A DNA stretch of 64,000 nt from Trichosphaerium sp. ATCC 40318 (taxonomy: Eukaryota; Discosea; Flabellinia; Trichosidae): NCBI GenBank assembly GCA_038496445.1, contig JALMLS010000332.1, forward strand, positions 124,001 through 188,000. Reading direction: 5' to 3'. The notes below the pieces were generated by a model that did not search any database, was not told where the DNA came from, and saw only the letters and a program-made list of their open reading frames with translations. The stretch's first letter is position 1. Every line of letters starts with the position of its first letter. This document shows, piece after piece, positions 24,525 through 37,162 of this stretch. The translations under genes and the position numbers were made by a program.

Positions 24525-25055
24525 ATATCCATTACTGTAACATCAAAAAATTTCGACGTCAAAGGAAGGAAGAAGAAAAAACATGTATCATAGCCTTTAA
24601 ACACACTGCAACGCACCTTGTATACTTTAAAATCAACACTAAACACAACTTTATCACACTCAACGTACACATTTTTCTGATGAGCTTTTTGAGAAGAAAT
24701 CGAATTTCGTTCATTTCATTTCTTTTACTGCCTTTATTACTATCCATAGAACGTTTAATGATTATCAGGATTCGGGTATTATTATTATAAAGGTAAACAA
24801 TAAGTTATTTTTGACGTTGGATATCAGCAGGGAAGGCGTCAGCGTTGTCTGCGTTGTCTGTCTAGGTTTTTTTGCCTATGGCAAATAATTACTGCGCTCC
24901 TCCTCATGAACAAGAATTCTTTTGTCAATAATGGTTCCGCTACCAATACGACGTAAATGGGGTTTGTTAATGGTGATCAACACGGTACAAGGCTTCGCGT
25001 TATAAGATACGAAGAGCTATTTTTTTTTTTGATGATTTTTTTTTTTTTTGTTGGT
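24525..25055. other. Intergenic region
   Basis: Convergent 3' ends flank this stretch. A 62-codon minus frame (24559-24747) shows no domain. A direct repeat GCGTTGTCT occurs twice at about 24840-24860, and T-rich tracts lie at 25018-25050 next to the ilvA stop. Confidence 0.45.
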
Positions 25056-27064
25056 TTATTTTAAGAACATGCTATACACTTCGTTGTCGTTCTCACACGT
25101 ACTCGGGAAACCCTTTTCTTTCATGTTATGTAAGAACTCTTTGAATTGAGTAACATCATCTTTTGGTACTTGTATACCAGCTAGAACACGACCAACATCA
25201 ACGCCATGATTTCTGTAATGAAACAAGGAAACATTCCAACTAGAACTCAATGATGTTAAGAAAAGCTTAAGTGCTCCAGGTCTATCTGGAAAACTGAAGC
25301 TGTACAGGTGCTCGTCAGTTACCTATGGTACAATTAAGATAATCAGAAAAGTAGAGGTAAAGGTCGTACTGTTGCAGAACGGCCTCCAACAAGATATCTG
25401 GCATGACTTTTTGCCATTTCATTTTGAGTGACGTTAACTACTTTGAAATTCTCAGCTTTGATTTTCTCTATTACTTCCTCAGACTCTTTATCGTAATCGG
25501 TACACTGGAACGCTAAGAATATACTTGCTTCTTTTGTATCTCCATATCGATAGCTGAACTCGGTGACATTTTTTGGATAAAGACAATTGTACAATCTTAA
25601 AAAGCTTCCAACTTCTTCGGATATTTTTACCGCTAATAGACACTCACGACGTTCTCCAATTTCAGCACGTTCAGCTACAAATCTTAGCCTATCAAAATCC
25701 ATGTTTGCTCCTGAAGAGATTGCTACAAATCGAGAACCAACGATTTGATTGTCTATGAAAGAAACCATCAGAAAAAAAAATAAAGAAAATCTTTGCACGT
25801 TACCTTGTATGAATTTCTTCACACCTGCCACGGCTAAAGCCCCGGCAGGTTCTAATATACTTCTAGTATCTTGAAATACATCTTTGATGGCAGCACATAG
25901 CTCGTCATTCGAAACAACTTGAGTATTCAAGTAAGCAAGGTATAAAACCAGAGCTAGAGATATTACCTATGATATCTTCAACGTATTTTTGTACGAGTTG
26001 GAACGTCTGTTGTCCTGCCAAACGCACAGCGGCACCATCAGCGAAAGTAGAAACTTGTGAAAGTGCTTCTCTTTTACCAGCTTGTACTGCATGGCGCATA
26101 CTGTCTGCTCCTTTCGCTTCGACACCGTAAACTGAAAAAAGAAAGAGTTATAAAAAAACTCTTGGTTCTTGTTTGTTGGTACCCTTCACCGATGGTGATA
26201 TACGCTTTATGTAAGCTGATACTCCAGCTATCAATCCACCGCCACCTATGCAACAAAAGACGTAATCAGGCGGATTTGATCCAAGTTGTCTCAAAATTTC
26301 CATTCCAATTGTTGCTTGTCCCAAAATAACATATGGATCATCGTATGGATGCACAAGAACTCTGTTTTCTTCCTTCATTATACGCATAGACTCATCTTTT
26401 GATTCATCAAAATCGTTGCCTTTCTATTAAAGCCATAAATATTAGTACAATAACATCACGTGATTCTTTTTCAGTTAACTTACAAGCACAACTGTTCCGC
26501 CGAGAGCCAGAACTGCTGACGTCTTTATTGATGGCGTAAAAACAGGCATAACAATTTTTGCATCGACACCTAACTCTGCGGCAGCAAGAGCTACGCCTAT
26601 AATTCGACTATAAGCAAAAAACATTGAACACTTTTGCCAAAAAAAAAGAAATACAAAAAATGTTAAGTACCTTGAGCGTGATTACCAGCTGAACATGCTA
26701 CTACACCTCTTTTTTTTTCTTCTTCTGTAAGTGTTGACATTTTATAGTAAGCTCCTCTCAGCTTAAATGAGAATACAGGTTGCAAGTCTTCACGCTTTAG
26801 AAAAATGTCATTTTTTGTTCTTTTTGACAGAATCTTTGCAAAGCTAAGAGGCGTTTCTTTAGCGACTTTATAGGCGTAAGAGGGTATTAATACTGTTTTT
26901 TAATAAATACTAACCTTTGTACACTGGAGCGCTAAGCACGTGGCGTAAAAATGTAAGATCATCGGAGAGTAATGGATGGAGATCGTTTTCTGATTCAGTA
27001 GCTGCTGATTTTGTTGCCTAAAGTTTGTAAATACGTTTAAACGTACAAATAATGACCGTGCCAT
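25056..27064 (-). CDS. ilvA: Threonine dehydratase (biosynthetic, IlvA)
   Basis: PLP-dependent deamination of threonine to 2-oxobutyrate, first step of isoleucine synthesis. About ten exons. The N-terminus MARSLF splices over a 29-nt intron to [15 protein letters not shown]. Next come [20 protein letters not shown] (PLP lysine in SFKLRGA), [13 protein letters not shown], the glycine loop [12 protein letters not shown], and [16 protein letters not shown]. Two ACT-like regulatory segments close the protein ([37 protein letters not shown]), as in isoleucine-inhibited biosynthetic enzymes. A plastid or mitochondrial targeting role for the short N-terminus is unproven. Confidence 0.94.
27018..27046 (-). 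other. 29-nt mini-intron
   Basis: On the minus strand: GTACGT...CTTTAG with a TTTAAAC/TTTACAAAC-like branch region. It joins MARSLF to ATKSAATES in phase 0; no other start was found for this exon. Confidence 0.6.
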
Positions 27065-27122
27065 AATGTTTCAGAGTAGTATTCACCTTGGGAACGTTAA
27101 GTATTGGCAAACGGAGACCATT

Positions 27123-27473
27123 TTACGCTCTCGTCAAGCGCAGTCTCCTAACGTTTTTTTCTTTGGAATCACTGCTCGCGAGCGAAAACGCCAACCTCCA
27201 ATGTAGCAAACCGTCCTTCATCGCGGGTGATACCGCATTTCGTCGTCTAACCATGAAATTCTTGCTGAAGCGACTTTTGGCGTATTTTGTGGAATTGGTA
27301 TGCCTCATGATCGTAAAAAGACCTTTAGTTTCATAGTCTTGCTTGTCCGCGTCAACACTAATTACTAATTGCAGCTTCTTCTGCGTGTGTTGAACCTTCC
27401 TCACAGACTCTACTTTTGTGGTATTAGCGTTGATGGATGTTGTTATGCTTCCTACGCCAAAATTAGGTTTCAC
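27123..27473 (-). CDS. Possible small basic hypothetical protein
   Basis: A 116-codon frame, MKPNFGVGSITTSINANTTK..., basic throughout and ending VRRLRLTRA. It sits between ilvA and the SnoaL-like gene on the same strand. No domain seen. It could equally be untranslated ilvA leader. Confidence 0.28.
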   Translation of the reverse strand: MKPNFGVGSITTSINANTTKVESVRKVQHTQKKLQLVISVDADKQDYETKGLFTIMRHTNSTKYAKSRFSKNFMVRRRNAVSPAMKDGLLHWRLAFSLASSDSKEKNVRRLRLTRA

Positions 27474-27620
27474 AAAAACCCGTCAAAAACTTTTCTGCTA
27501 TGTGAAGGGTTTTTATTATTATATTACTTACCACACTGAACCTTTACAGTACAGTGTAGCGTTTAGAGAGCTAATTTTACAAAAAAGAAAATGATAAATA
27601 CTCAAAAATCTTTCATAGTT

Positions 27621-28431
27621 TTAATTCGCTTGTTCCTTTACTTGCTTTTTATCCGACGACCATGCTTCTAATACTGGAGTATAATCGAATAAAACCTGTA
27701 CTTTTGCAGATTGCCAATTTACAACTGTATGCACGTGAACTTCTTCAACTACAAGAGAACGTCAATACAAAACAAAAAAAACCGTTTCAAAATGTCAAAA
27801 AAAAATAGTATCCAAAAATTAATCTTTTATGCCATTAAACGCTGTCTGTACCTTTATACTTTGCCCCTGTGGCTTTTATTGTATATTCACAATCAAGGAA
27901 AACTGTCACTTTGTTTCCATTCTTTACGCCACCCTCCTGTACGACATACTCTCTGCGATGCCATTTATCGACCGTAAGTATCTTTCCTTTTAATGTCAAG
28001 AAATCTATTATGCCTTGGCGTCCGTTAAAGGTTCCAGCAAGTGGAAACGTCTGAAAGCAAAAACAGTCAGTTTAACTATTTCTCATCTTAAAATGAGCGA
28101 ATTTGGGAAAAAATACTGTGATGATACGTTACTACGCCTAGACGTTTGTTGTAGCGCCAATATGGGGAAATCCAGTGCAAGTTTTATAAAACTTGATTAG
28201 AACTCATGAAAATGGGCGTACCTTGTTCTTTTCGCGACCGCCGAAGATCCAAACACAATCAGGCGTGTAGTGAGCAACAATGCAAGGTAGAGGAATATCT
28301 TGCTTATACTCGTCGTATAGATACCTCACGAACGTTTCGTGATCCTCAAAAAACTCTGCGGCTTGTTCTATACGTTCTTTCTCTTCTTCTTTAGTGAGAA
28401 GCTCTGGTAGTTGATTTTCTTCTCCTGACAT
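27621..28431 (-). CDS. SnoaL/NTF2-like fold protein
   Basis: Three exons. MSGEENQLPELLTKEEEK leads into a helix and a PLPCIVAHYTPDCVWIFGG segment. Exon 2 has FPLAGTFNGRQGIIDFLTL and VTVFLDCEYTIKATG; exon 3 has VEEVHVHTVVNWQSAKVQVL and FDHTPVLEAW. The pattern (tapered helices, D-x-VW strand, FxGRxGIxxFL, then strands ending D-x-xPxLEAW) is that of the cone-shaped SnoaL-like family, often small-molecule isomerases, hydrolases or binding domains. No catalytic assignment can be made. Divergent from NSE4 across about 400 bases. Confidence 0.65.
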
Positions 28432-28833
28432 GCTTCTCTTGTTGTTTGGGTATTATTTATAAACGTTGACGACAGAAATCGAATTTGTCATTTCGTTGAA
28501 GAACACCATGCGTCAATACGCGTAATCAATTACTAGAACTAGTAAAATACCAGTTTCGGTGTTGAGACAGTGTCAACACAGATTGCGTGAACGCATGTGT
28601 AGCAGACTTGTCAAAAATGAACCAGCACCATGTAGTTACCTCCATCTAATTTTCTAAAGCCAGAAACGGCGTGTCCGTCGTTTTTCGTCTGCATTTGCTG
28701 TAATACAAACAACAAGCGTTTTTTGATTAGGAAGCGCGACAACAGGTGGTAGTCTGTTTTATGAAACGTTTTGTGGACCGAAAGAATAAGACTATTCTTG
28801 TAAAGTAAATTTCTGAAAAGGCGGGAAGCCTAA
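28432..28833. promoter_or_regulatory. Divergent intergenic region (SnoaL-like / NSE4)
   Basis: About 400 bases between two divergent starts, so both promoters should lie here. A 63-codon minus frame reaching 28918 is antisense to NSE4 exon 1. No specific element recognised. Confidence 0.5.
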
Positions 28834-30731
28834 ATGCACGCTCAATCGCCTGCGCCGTTGAGGCGTAAACCAAAGTCGCGTGGTAAGCGAAAAAGACTGG
28901 ACCCATCACAAAGTACAAAAGAGCGCTTGAAAATACGTACAGAGTATAGGGACCTTATAGAAGATACAAAGAGTACATAATTAAACAAAAACAAGCAGAA
29001 TAGGAATAACTCATTGTTTACGTTAGTTAACAGACACCTTTATGTCCAACCAACTTCTAATGGATTAGTTGATGCTTTGAACCAAGGCGAAGCTCTTTTT
29101 GATAAAGGTGAGAGAATTGATGTTCAGAACCTACCACCGCCTCGTGTATGCCTTTAAAACGCGTATAGCCGAAGCTACTGCATTTTATACGATATGCTGA
29201 ATTTTTTTTAGTTAAAAACGTCCGAGAAGCGTCTTTGGACAGTGAATTTCTTAGTTTAGCATCTCAGATTGGTGCTGATCAGGTGCGTGCTTCAATTTGT
29301 TTTTCTCGGAGACAACAAAAACGAGCACAACGCCGATGCTTACAGTTGGACGTAGGTTCAACGCCTTAACACCGGATTTAAAAGCTATGAGCCAGGCGAA
29401 ATAATAAGCAAATTGAAGACAAAGGTAGTAGGCAGAAGGCGCCTAGGCGATTACGACGAAGACGAGGAAGAATCAGGTATGTCACAATGAAAGGAATTAA
29501 AAAAATATCCGCAAGGAGAAAGTATTGTTTGTTTGTCGTAACTCTCGCTTACATGCTCTGTTTTTTAGATGATGATCAAGTATCTAACGGATGGAACCAA
29601 GATTTCATAGATTCTTGGGTTTTAAAGTATTTTGATTGCACACCAACCTGCGGATTCATGTGCGTTTTGTTGGTGTTTTTTTTTTCTTTTTTTTTTATTT
29701 TTATGATTCGTCTTTTTGTTGATCTTGTAGTTGTTCTTTTTGTTTGTTGACATTGTTATTAATTAGGTATGGTCCTATTGGGTTTCAAGCAGAACAAAAG
29801 AAACCAAGAAAACAGCGTGCAAAGGATATTAATGAGAAAAAGCAAACAGCTGAACAAGTTAAAAAAACAGAAACTGATGATCAGAATGGTGAAACAACAG
29901 CCCGTGTTGAGCAGATACATAGCAAACTACTTGAATCTGATAATGAAATGAATATATGGAAGGTTGTCCTGGACCCTGAGTCGTTCTCTAGAACAATCGA
30001 GAATATTTTCCATTTCGCATTTTTGATTAAAGACGGACACGCAAAGTTGGACACATCCTCTGGTCGCCCTATTATAGGTATGTTGATTTATAGTATTTTT
30101 TTTCTCTTTCTTTGGATGTTTGGTGTTATATGTGAACTAAAAGTCACGTGTTTCACGACACGAGCTAGAAAATGATTGATTGATTTTTTTCTTTCTCATT
30201 TGATTTTGTTTTAATAAATTGTAGGTACTACAACTCCACCAAAAAATGAAGATTATGTTAGTGGATTGGCCGTATATAAACAATGTATTGTTAAATTCGA
30301 TATGTTCATGTACAAAGTACGTACTATATTAACTCCAGAAAAGAGGCATAAACGTGGTAGAACTGTAATAGAATTTAACCTTGTGAACTTGGACATTTTT
30401 CTTGTTTTATGACTTGATGCTAACGTAGACGCTGTAGGCTCTCTTGGAGAAATACAACATTCGAAAGGCCTATATTCCACCACTATCAAAAGGAAATACA
30501 ATGGAAGCACGTCTTGCAAACGGTTTCACACGTGATGATGATGAAAGAGTCGAAAGTGAATCTGATATGGAAATCCAACTTGATTTAAGTGCTGACAGAG
30601 ATTCTGATGAAGAAGAAGAAGATCAGACACGTCGTATGTCTTTGAAACGTAAAGGCAAGGAAGAAGCAAGTGAAGAGGATAGTGAAGAGGAGGAACATCT
30701 TATCAGGAGAAAGCGGCGGAGACGTGTGTAA
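28834..30731 (+). CDS. NSE4: SMC5/6 complex kleisin NSE4
   Basis: Kleisin subunit of the SMC5/6 DNA-repair complex, nuclear. Eight or so exons. N-terminal RTEYRDLIEDTKIN (acceptor at TTAG before 29022), DALNQGEALFDKVKNVREAS, LDSEFLSLASQIGADQ; centre EPGEIISKLK and NGWNQDFIDSWVLKYF; C-terminal winged-helix with YGPI, DPESFSRTIENIFHFAFLIKDG (split: DPESFSRTIENIF, HFAFLIKDG) and GLAVYKQCIVKFD. This is the Nse4 order of N-terminal SMC5-binding and C-terminal SMC6-binding parts. The tail is unusually acidic then basic (DSEEEEHLIRRKRRRRV). Family length is normal. Confidence 0.9.
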
Positions 30732-30976
30732 TGTATTCACAAGTAATGTAAAATAGAAAAGTGAAAACCCTTATATATCACTTGGTGCACGTAGAAGTTA
30801 ACTTTGTGTGCACTGGCTTCTCGTTTTATTGCGAACTTAGTAATTCATGTGACAAATCAAATAGAAACCAACATTTTCGTAAAATTCTCAACAGTTTATT
30901 TTCGAGTATTTTGGTTTAAAATCTAGATCACAAGGTATAGTATTGACGGAAACAAACAAGTTCAAAGGGTCAGAAT

Positions 30977-31844
30977 GTTTACTTGTGGAGAACAGATACT
31001 CGTAGATCGTCCAACTTTGGACATACAACTATACTAAATACAAATCACGTGTCACAAAAAATTTTGGATGTAAAGTAGTTGCTGAGATTAAATGCAGTCC
31101 TAGCCCATTGAAATCATCCTCAACAACTCAACTTTCACAAGAGCTCGAGTGCTTGAATCCATTGATATCTAGACGCGTCCCCTGTAGAAAATATCAAATA
31201 AGCGAAAACTTTGACAAAGGACACGTTCATTGGCTTGTTACCGCCAATTGAATATCATAACGCGGGCATAGTTCGACTTAACTTGTGGCACAAGAGTCCT
31301 ACTAAACGCAGATTCTCTGCGTTGAAATTTTATAATACTTCTACTTACAATATGACATGGCCAACAAACGGGAGGTAAAATTTTGTTTCGTGTTTCACAA
31401 GATACAATGTGACTTGTTTTAATATTGTCCTTACAGGTCTGCAGATATGCGAGTTACAGTGTAGAGTGATTTGTTTTACATATACTGAGCAGCTAAACTT
31501 GTCAATCGTCTACAGTGGGTCAGTGTTAGCCCAAATCATATGTGTTCGCAGTAGTGGGCTAGCGAACCTGAAAATTGCATAGTACATTGACAAGAAGGGT
31601 GGCGGAGGCCGGAAAAAATGTTGGACTGTTTGTGCTTCTCACAATCATCGCTCTTGCTACAATTTTCTTTTTAAGCTGTTTAGGCACCAAACCAAGTATT
31701 AACAACAGTCGCCCACTGTTGGTACAAAAAGGTAAGTGTACTGAAATACATTCTGCGCGCCTATGAACAAACGTTCTGACCACTATATTGCAAAGTAGAC
31801 TTTACGTTCACAAATAACATTCACGTGATACAAATACCATAGCC
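30977..31844 (+). CDS. Tentative multi-exon gene, membrane protein?
   Basis: Not recognised. Several adjoining plus-strand segments look coding: VQLWTYNYTKYKSRVTKN and CNPLISRR-like text (31009-31250), then IVRLNLWHKSPTKRRFSALK with NTSTYNMTWPTNG (31263-31373), a clean GTAAAA...TTACAG intron to RSADMRVTV, then a hydrophobic helix VGLFVLLTIIALATIFFL (31610-31675), and a last exon VDFTFTNNIHVIQIP. I cannot join all of them in one frame, so boundaries are approximate. N-x-T sites and the helix suggest a type I membrane protein. Could be decayed. Confidence 0.3.
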
Positions 31845-31882
31845 CTTTTTGAACAAAATACTTATCGCATATTGTAGTAAGC

Positions 31883-34800
31883 ATGTCTTCTTCATTTTAT
31901 AGCAGTGTTATTGTTACTCTAGCTCTTTTTGTATCGACTTCGCTTTCTGCGTCAAGCGCTAGCCCCATTACTATATTCTCTTGCGATGCAACCTCTACGG
32001 AGTGGGGTTGCCCACCTGGTGATTGGCTAAACAGGACTTTTTCCGTTGATGGTGTGGTAATGACAGTACCGAACCGCTTTAAGTGTACTACAAAACCTGA
32101 ACCTCGTATGAGTTGGGCAACAAAAGCTACCCGAACTGATACGTATATGGTCTTTGTTGGCGAGCAAGATAATCCACAGACAGAGTACATCCCTGGGAGT
32201 ATTATAGAAGTGACTGTGTTAACCACAAAGTATAGATCAAAGTACAGAGGATTGATGATGTACGTCCACGTGCATTGTCTTTTTTCCGCTTTTCAATCAT
32301 TTACAACTAATAATGTTCAGGTATGCCGAAAATCAGGACAACAATCACGTGGGTGAATGGAAGCTACCAAATGATTTTCCACGTGAGTAAAACGTTATTC
32401 GATTGCTTGCTTTAAGTAGCCGGTTTCATTCGTTGGTCACTCTCAAGTGAACTTACGTTATGTTTAGCTATATTCAAATTACCATGGAGCTCCAATCACA
32501 GTACCTGTGGTAACACATTGATGCATGCAAGTGCTCAACTTAAACCGCTGAGGTCTACCATTTCGTTTATCGCTCCTCCAAAGGGTACAGGGAAAATTAC
32601 ATTCAGGGCACTCATAAAGAGCGGCGATGCTAACACTGGCGATTTTTGGTGGCCGAATAGTGGCGGTGACTTTACAATGACGGAATCAAGCCAGTCTCTT
32701 CCAACAAACACAGGATGGTTCCAAACGGAGGTAAAGTCATTACCATCTCTACGAACTACTTATTTTGTTGTAACAAGGTTGGACAATCTTGTACTGAGCG
32801 ATGTGCGACGGAGAATCTTCAATGTGACTTGGTATCACTGGAGCGCATCAATAGTATAGATAGGATTAACTCTGAACTAAAAACTTCCGGATTTCTTTGT
32901 AAGAAGCCATTCCTAAGCGGATGCAGCGCTCTTGGTACAACACAGAGTACAGCTGGATTTTGTTACTATGACGATACAAGATGTGAAAATCAAGGTCGTA
33001 CTATAGATAGAGTAACTTGTGACTCAAAGACAACAAGCAATGAGAACGGGTACAATTCACCTCGCTTTTGTGTTTCTTCTGACCTTTGTTTACAGAATGC
33101 GTTTCTGTAGATGCCTAGCGGTCACCCAAGCACCAGTTATACCAGATAATACCACCGTGCCTTCAAGTGACAACACTGAAAAACCAAGCTACGCTCCAAG
33201 CGAGCTATCTCCATCATCAAGACCGACTATGTCTATTTTGTTACTTGCCTTATGCGCGTTTGGTGTTGCTTTCTTTACGTCAACAAATTATCGCGCTTCA
33301 TCACCACTTATCCTCGGTCTTTTGCTCATTGCACTCATCGCGTTGCCGCCAACTCAGGGACACAACTGGGTCCAAAGTGTTAGTCGTTCACCTCATGCAA
33401 GCACTGAAACACCATGCCCGCCTGTTGTTCAACAAGGTCCTCATGTTCAAGTTGGCCCTAATCAATATTTCGAAGTAGAGTATGTCCAAGGTCATGAGGG
33501 TATGTCGTACTTTGCTTTTGTTCATTCAAAATACGAAGACAAGCTGAAATTACACTCTGAAGAGATGTTTCAAAAATACTTTGATGAAGCACCTGTTATC
33601 AAAACACTTAGAGTTGTGCACAGACGTTACAAGAAACGTGATCCAATACCTGAAGACTCTTACTTCGGACCTGAGATTTTGATGAACGACCCTGGCTTTA
33701 TTCCTCGTCCAGAAGCTTTTGGAGAATGGCTAGATGACGCAAAGTTGTTTTCGTACAAACCACAGTATCATCAAGAAAATTACGCGGAATACGAACACCC
33801 AGATATGCCTTGGATTGAAGCTGTTTTCAGAGGCGAGCACTTGGTTAAGAGAGGGCTAGATTCTGATGTTGTCAAATTGAAGATACCTGGTCGTTCTGGA
33901 AAAGGAAGGTATATTGTACATTGGTACTGGAAAGGATATCGCGATTGTACAGATGTTGATTATGTTGATCATCAAGTTCAGAATATTTACGGAATTAAAG
34001 AAAACGTAACTTCTTACACGTGCGTTAGTTTTAGAGCATTTGTTTTCCTAGTATTTGCACCAATTGACTCTTATAAATGTATACAGGCGCGTCGATCATT
34101 GCTACTTCCCAGATTACAGAGCCTCCGGAAGTACGTCGAAATACTTTTTTACTGATGGATTGTTTTTAATACTACCTTGTTAGAATGCTCTCGAATCTAC
34201 AATGACTTCTCATATTGTGCTCGGAACTGTGGCCCTAGGTGTACTGGTATAGCAGTTATGCCTCTATCTGTATCATCCAAATACAAAGAAGAAGCATCCC
34301 TTGTAGATGATGATTGTTTTGAACACTTTGAGAACTACACTGCTCTTGAGAACAAAGAGGATATCTATGTTTGCTTCAACGTATTTGCAAGACTACCTTC
34401 AGATACTTTTGGTGAAACAGAAATAGTATATGAAGACGATCCTGCCTACCATGCCACGTGTTTTATGAGAAGCACTGGTCTTACTTTCCCTGGATATGTA
34501 GCACCAACAGAGAAGGAAATACCTTGGAGACACGGAGATAAATGCATTGATTGCAAGACCAGAGAAGTCAATAAGTATTTATCAATCACAAACACACCAA
34601 GGTGGCCTCTTTCAGATGATTGCATCAACTGTGATCTTGAGCCTGTGCCAGTACATAAGCCAAAACTTCCTACTCTAATAAACAAAGAGAGTGGAATGGC
34701 TTGTAATGGAGCAAGATATATGTGGAGCGGGCAGAAGCATCATTCATGTAATGGAACTAATTCTGATGTTTCTAAACTTTGTCATAAACAGCTTACATTT

Positions 34801-35031
34801 GATGGTAGAAAGGAAAAAACTGACCATTTCTTCCCTTCCGAGTGTGCAATGGCCGCAAGCTTAGACCCTGATTGCACGGATAAGATTACAATGTACGATC
34901 GCACTCTTCCTTATGGCGGTGTTCGTGCAGGGCAATGCTATTGTCAGACAAAGGTTGAGTGCTGTAACGGATGTTTGAAAGTTGCGGCAGATAGACCTGA
35001 GTTTGCCTACTACGAGCTTGTTATGGCTTAA
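31883..35031 (+). CDS. Reeler domain - membrane hairpin - LPMO-like domain - Cys-rich tail (paralogue 1)
   Basis: About nine exons. A signal peptide (SSVIVTLALFVSTSLSASSA) precedes a Reeler-type domain: FSCDATSTEWGCPP, EYIPGSIIEVTV, YRGLMMYAEN, CGNTLMHASAQLKPL, FIAPPKGTGKITFRALIKSG. A Cys module (GQSCTERCATENLQC, KKPFLSGCSALG, CYYDDTRC) and a Pro/Ser linker follow. Two hydrophobic segments then lead to TQG|HNWVQSVSRSPHAS. The last domain has LPMO features: a first-residue His if cleaved, a second His in EYVQGHEGMSYFAFV, and GRYIVHWYWKGYRDCTDVDY, like the terminal strand of AA10/AA15-type enzymes. A Cys-rich tail follows. Oxidative polysaccharide cleavage is inferred. The GGA codon split across the 33052-33097 intron keeps both halves in one frame. 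Confidence 0.75.
33229..33360 (+). other. Internal TM hairpin and predicted signal-peptidase site before HNW (paralogue 1)
   Basis: MSILLLALCAFGVAFF, a short basic loop STNYRAS, then LILGLLLIALIALPPTQG and His at 33361. Thr at -3 and Gly at -1 suit signal peptidase. Confidence 0.65.
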
Positions 35032-35233
35032 AGTTTATTTCGCCTATCTCATTGCAAATAAAGCATATTCATTTAAAACATGTTGTTTCGTGTCACGATG
35101 TATCTCGACAATCTAATGTTACGTTTACACTTCTTAAGAAGTCTCAGTTTTGTGGTAACGCCAGGTATTGAGCTTGTAATATATAAAAATAAATGATAAG
35201 ACTGTAGAGTAAAGACATAAAGCGTGTTTTGCT

Positions 35234-36358
35234 TTATTCGATGTCACAAAAATACTGTTCTGGAATATTTCGCTTAGCTGCTTCTTCTACGTTTAGGATA
35301 TCTTGTGGAGAAAGGGTAACCTTCTTACCGGTTTGAGGAGTATGACTTGCGCCATGGAAAGAAGAGGCCATTACAGGTGCTAAAGTGTATGGTTTGAGAA
35401 TCCATAGAGGCCTTAAATGCCATGACTTAATGAGATGAGATACTTGTTCATGTCCTCTATCTGAAGCTATTTCAGCTGCTGTTTTTTCAGAACCTATATT
35501 CTTTTCTTGGTGGTCTTGTTTATATCTATACCATCTCTTTGTGTCTTCAACAATATTAAACGCCTTGTATTCAGTATTCGCTCCATAAAAAAGAAGAAGT
35601 TGTACAATCTTTATATTACCCAAAAAAGAAGCAATATGAAGAGGTGTCCAAGTTAAACTATTGGCACCATAACCATCAGCATCGATTGTTGCAATATTAG
35701 GAGAAGCACCTTAAGAAAGATATAGTCAGAATACAAGTTGATCGAAAAAAAAACCATCACGTGATTGTTTACCTTGCGAAAGAAGAAGCTTAACAATATC
35801 GTAATTTTCTAGAAGTACGGCGTAGTGTAGAGGTGAAAGATCATTTGACGCAAGGAAATACAGCTCACTGCTTCCTTCTATGGTTGAACTGCCGTTAAAT
35901 GAGTCCATATTCCTCATATTTATAAGGAAAGGGTTGAAACGTTCTTTGATTAGAACATTCCAAACATCTTTACATTCCGATTTTTTTCTTCTAACAACTT
36001 TTTCTAACTTAGCAAGTTTTTTCAATTGGTTACTGAAGAGTGGCTGCCCTGAAGGCATTGTCTTCCAGGTTGAATATACGCTAACAAGTAGTTCTGATGC
36101 AGGATTATCTATGACTGGAGATGACTTTGACGTGATGTTTAGAACCAACCAAGGAGATGGACGGTATTTTTTGAAGAATGCTGATGAAAGTGTTGTGTAG
36201 GTCCTTGTTGATTTTTTTTGCTTTAAAAGAGACAAAGCATTCCATAACGAGCATGTACGGCGTGCAGAGAGTAAATCAGATAAGTTAAGGTATTTTAGTA
36301 TTTCAGCGGTTATTTCGTTCGCAAGAATGGCGTTTATAGAATATCTGGTATCACTCAT
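35234..36358 (-). CDS. F-box / ankyrin-repeat protein
   Basis: Likely SCF ubiquitin-ligase substrate adaptor. The N-terminal F-box reads LANEITAEILKYLNLSDLLS ARRTCSLWNAL. After about 110 residues of Lys-rich linker, ankyrin repeats follow: LSPLHYAVLLENYDIVKLLL, then after an intron (35713-35772, holding a TCACGTGA site) TWTPLHIASFLGNIKIVQLL and KTAAEIASDRGHEQVSHLI. The C-terminus is Pro/His-rich and ends EQYFCDIE. Two exons only. It sits between the two Reeler-LPMO paralogues without evident link to them. Confidence 0.82.
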
Positions 36359-36542
36359 AGCGTTTTAGCCCTAAATAATAAAGATTAAGAGACAACTTAT
36401 TAACTGTTCGTTTTCATTTGGTGTTTTACCTTTTAGAATATTTTAGAGCGTGGGTGTTGCTGTTTTATGTACTTTAAGTATGATAGGTGTGCGTTCTACA
36501 ATAGAAAACTGCTGAATTTTAAATCAAGAAGAATTTTTAGTT

Positions 36543-36836
36543 TTATTCCGAAGTCCAACTTAAGTCAATATAATTTTCTAGTTGACTAAGATTGCGGTCG
36601 TGTTTAGGACTGTAGAACTTGGGCTCATTACCTAATGGGACCGTGTAAAAATGTTTAATTATCTGTATAAAAACAGGTCATTTTTCTTCGAGCTGTAACA
36701 CCTTGTTCATATTATTGTATAGCGCAGAACTATTGCTACTTGTAGCAGGTTTTAAATGTGTTTTGAAAGTTTCTTTTTGTATTTTTGAATGACTAAGCAC
36801 TCTTTTTATGTCATACATAGCATCTGAACCCTATTT
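36543..36836 (-). CDS. Possible small hypothetical gene
   Basis: Minus-strand segments GSDAMYDIKRVLSHSKIQKE (36830 downward) and GNEPKFYSPKHDRNLSQLEN...LSWTSE (ending 36543) look coding and are separated by an AT-rich intron-like stretch ending in TTAG. The upstream start and the exact donor are not resolved. No family recognised. Confidence 0.3.
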
Positions 36837-37162
36837 ACCAATAACGATAAAATATGTTATAGCGTGATGACATGAGGTATGAAAACGCGAGATTACAGAC
36901 TATTTCAAAGACTGGGCTCGTCAGAATTATTGTTTTGTGTGGCAGTTGAACTTCTTTCAAAAATTGTCCCCTCAGCCTTTTTAATTTTTTAAGGTTAGAG
37001 TAAGGTGACCCTCTAAATTACATCATACCGTACATATTCCTATGGTAGGAGTTACACGAATTTAGTGATTGCGAACACATGTGTGCGAAGTGCACCTCAA
37101 GATGACTATTTCTGTCTTTTTTACATTTATTACTAAATAAGCAAGTGATCAAAGATCGCGTT

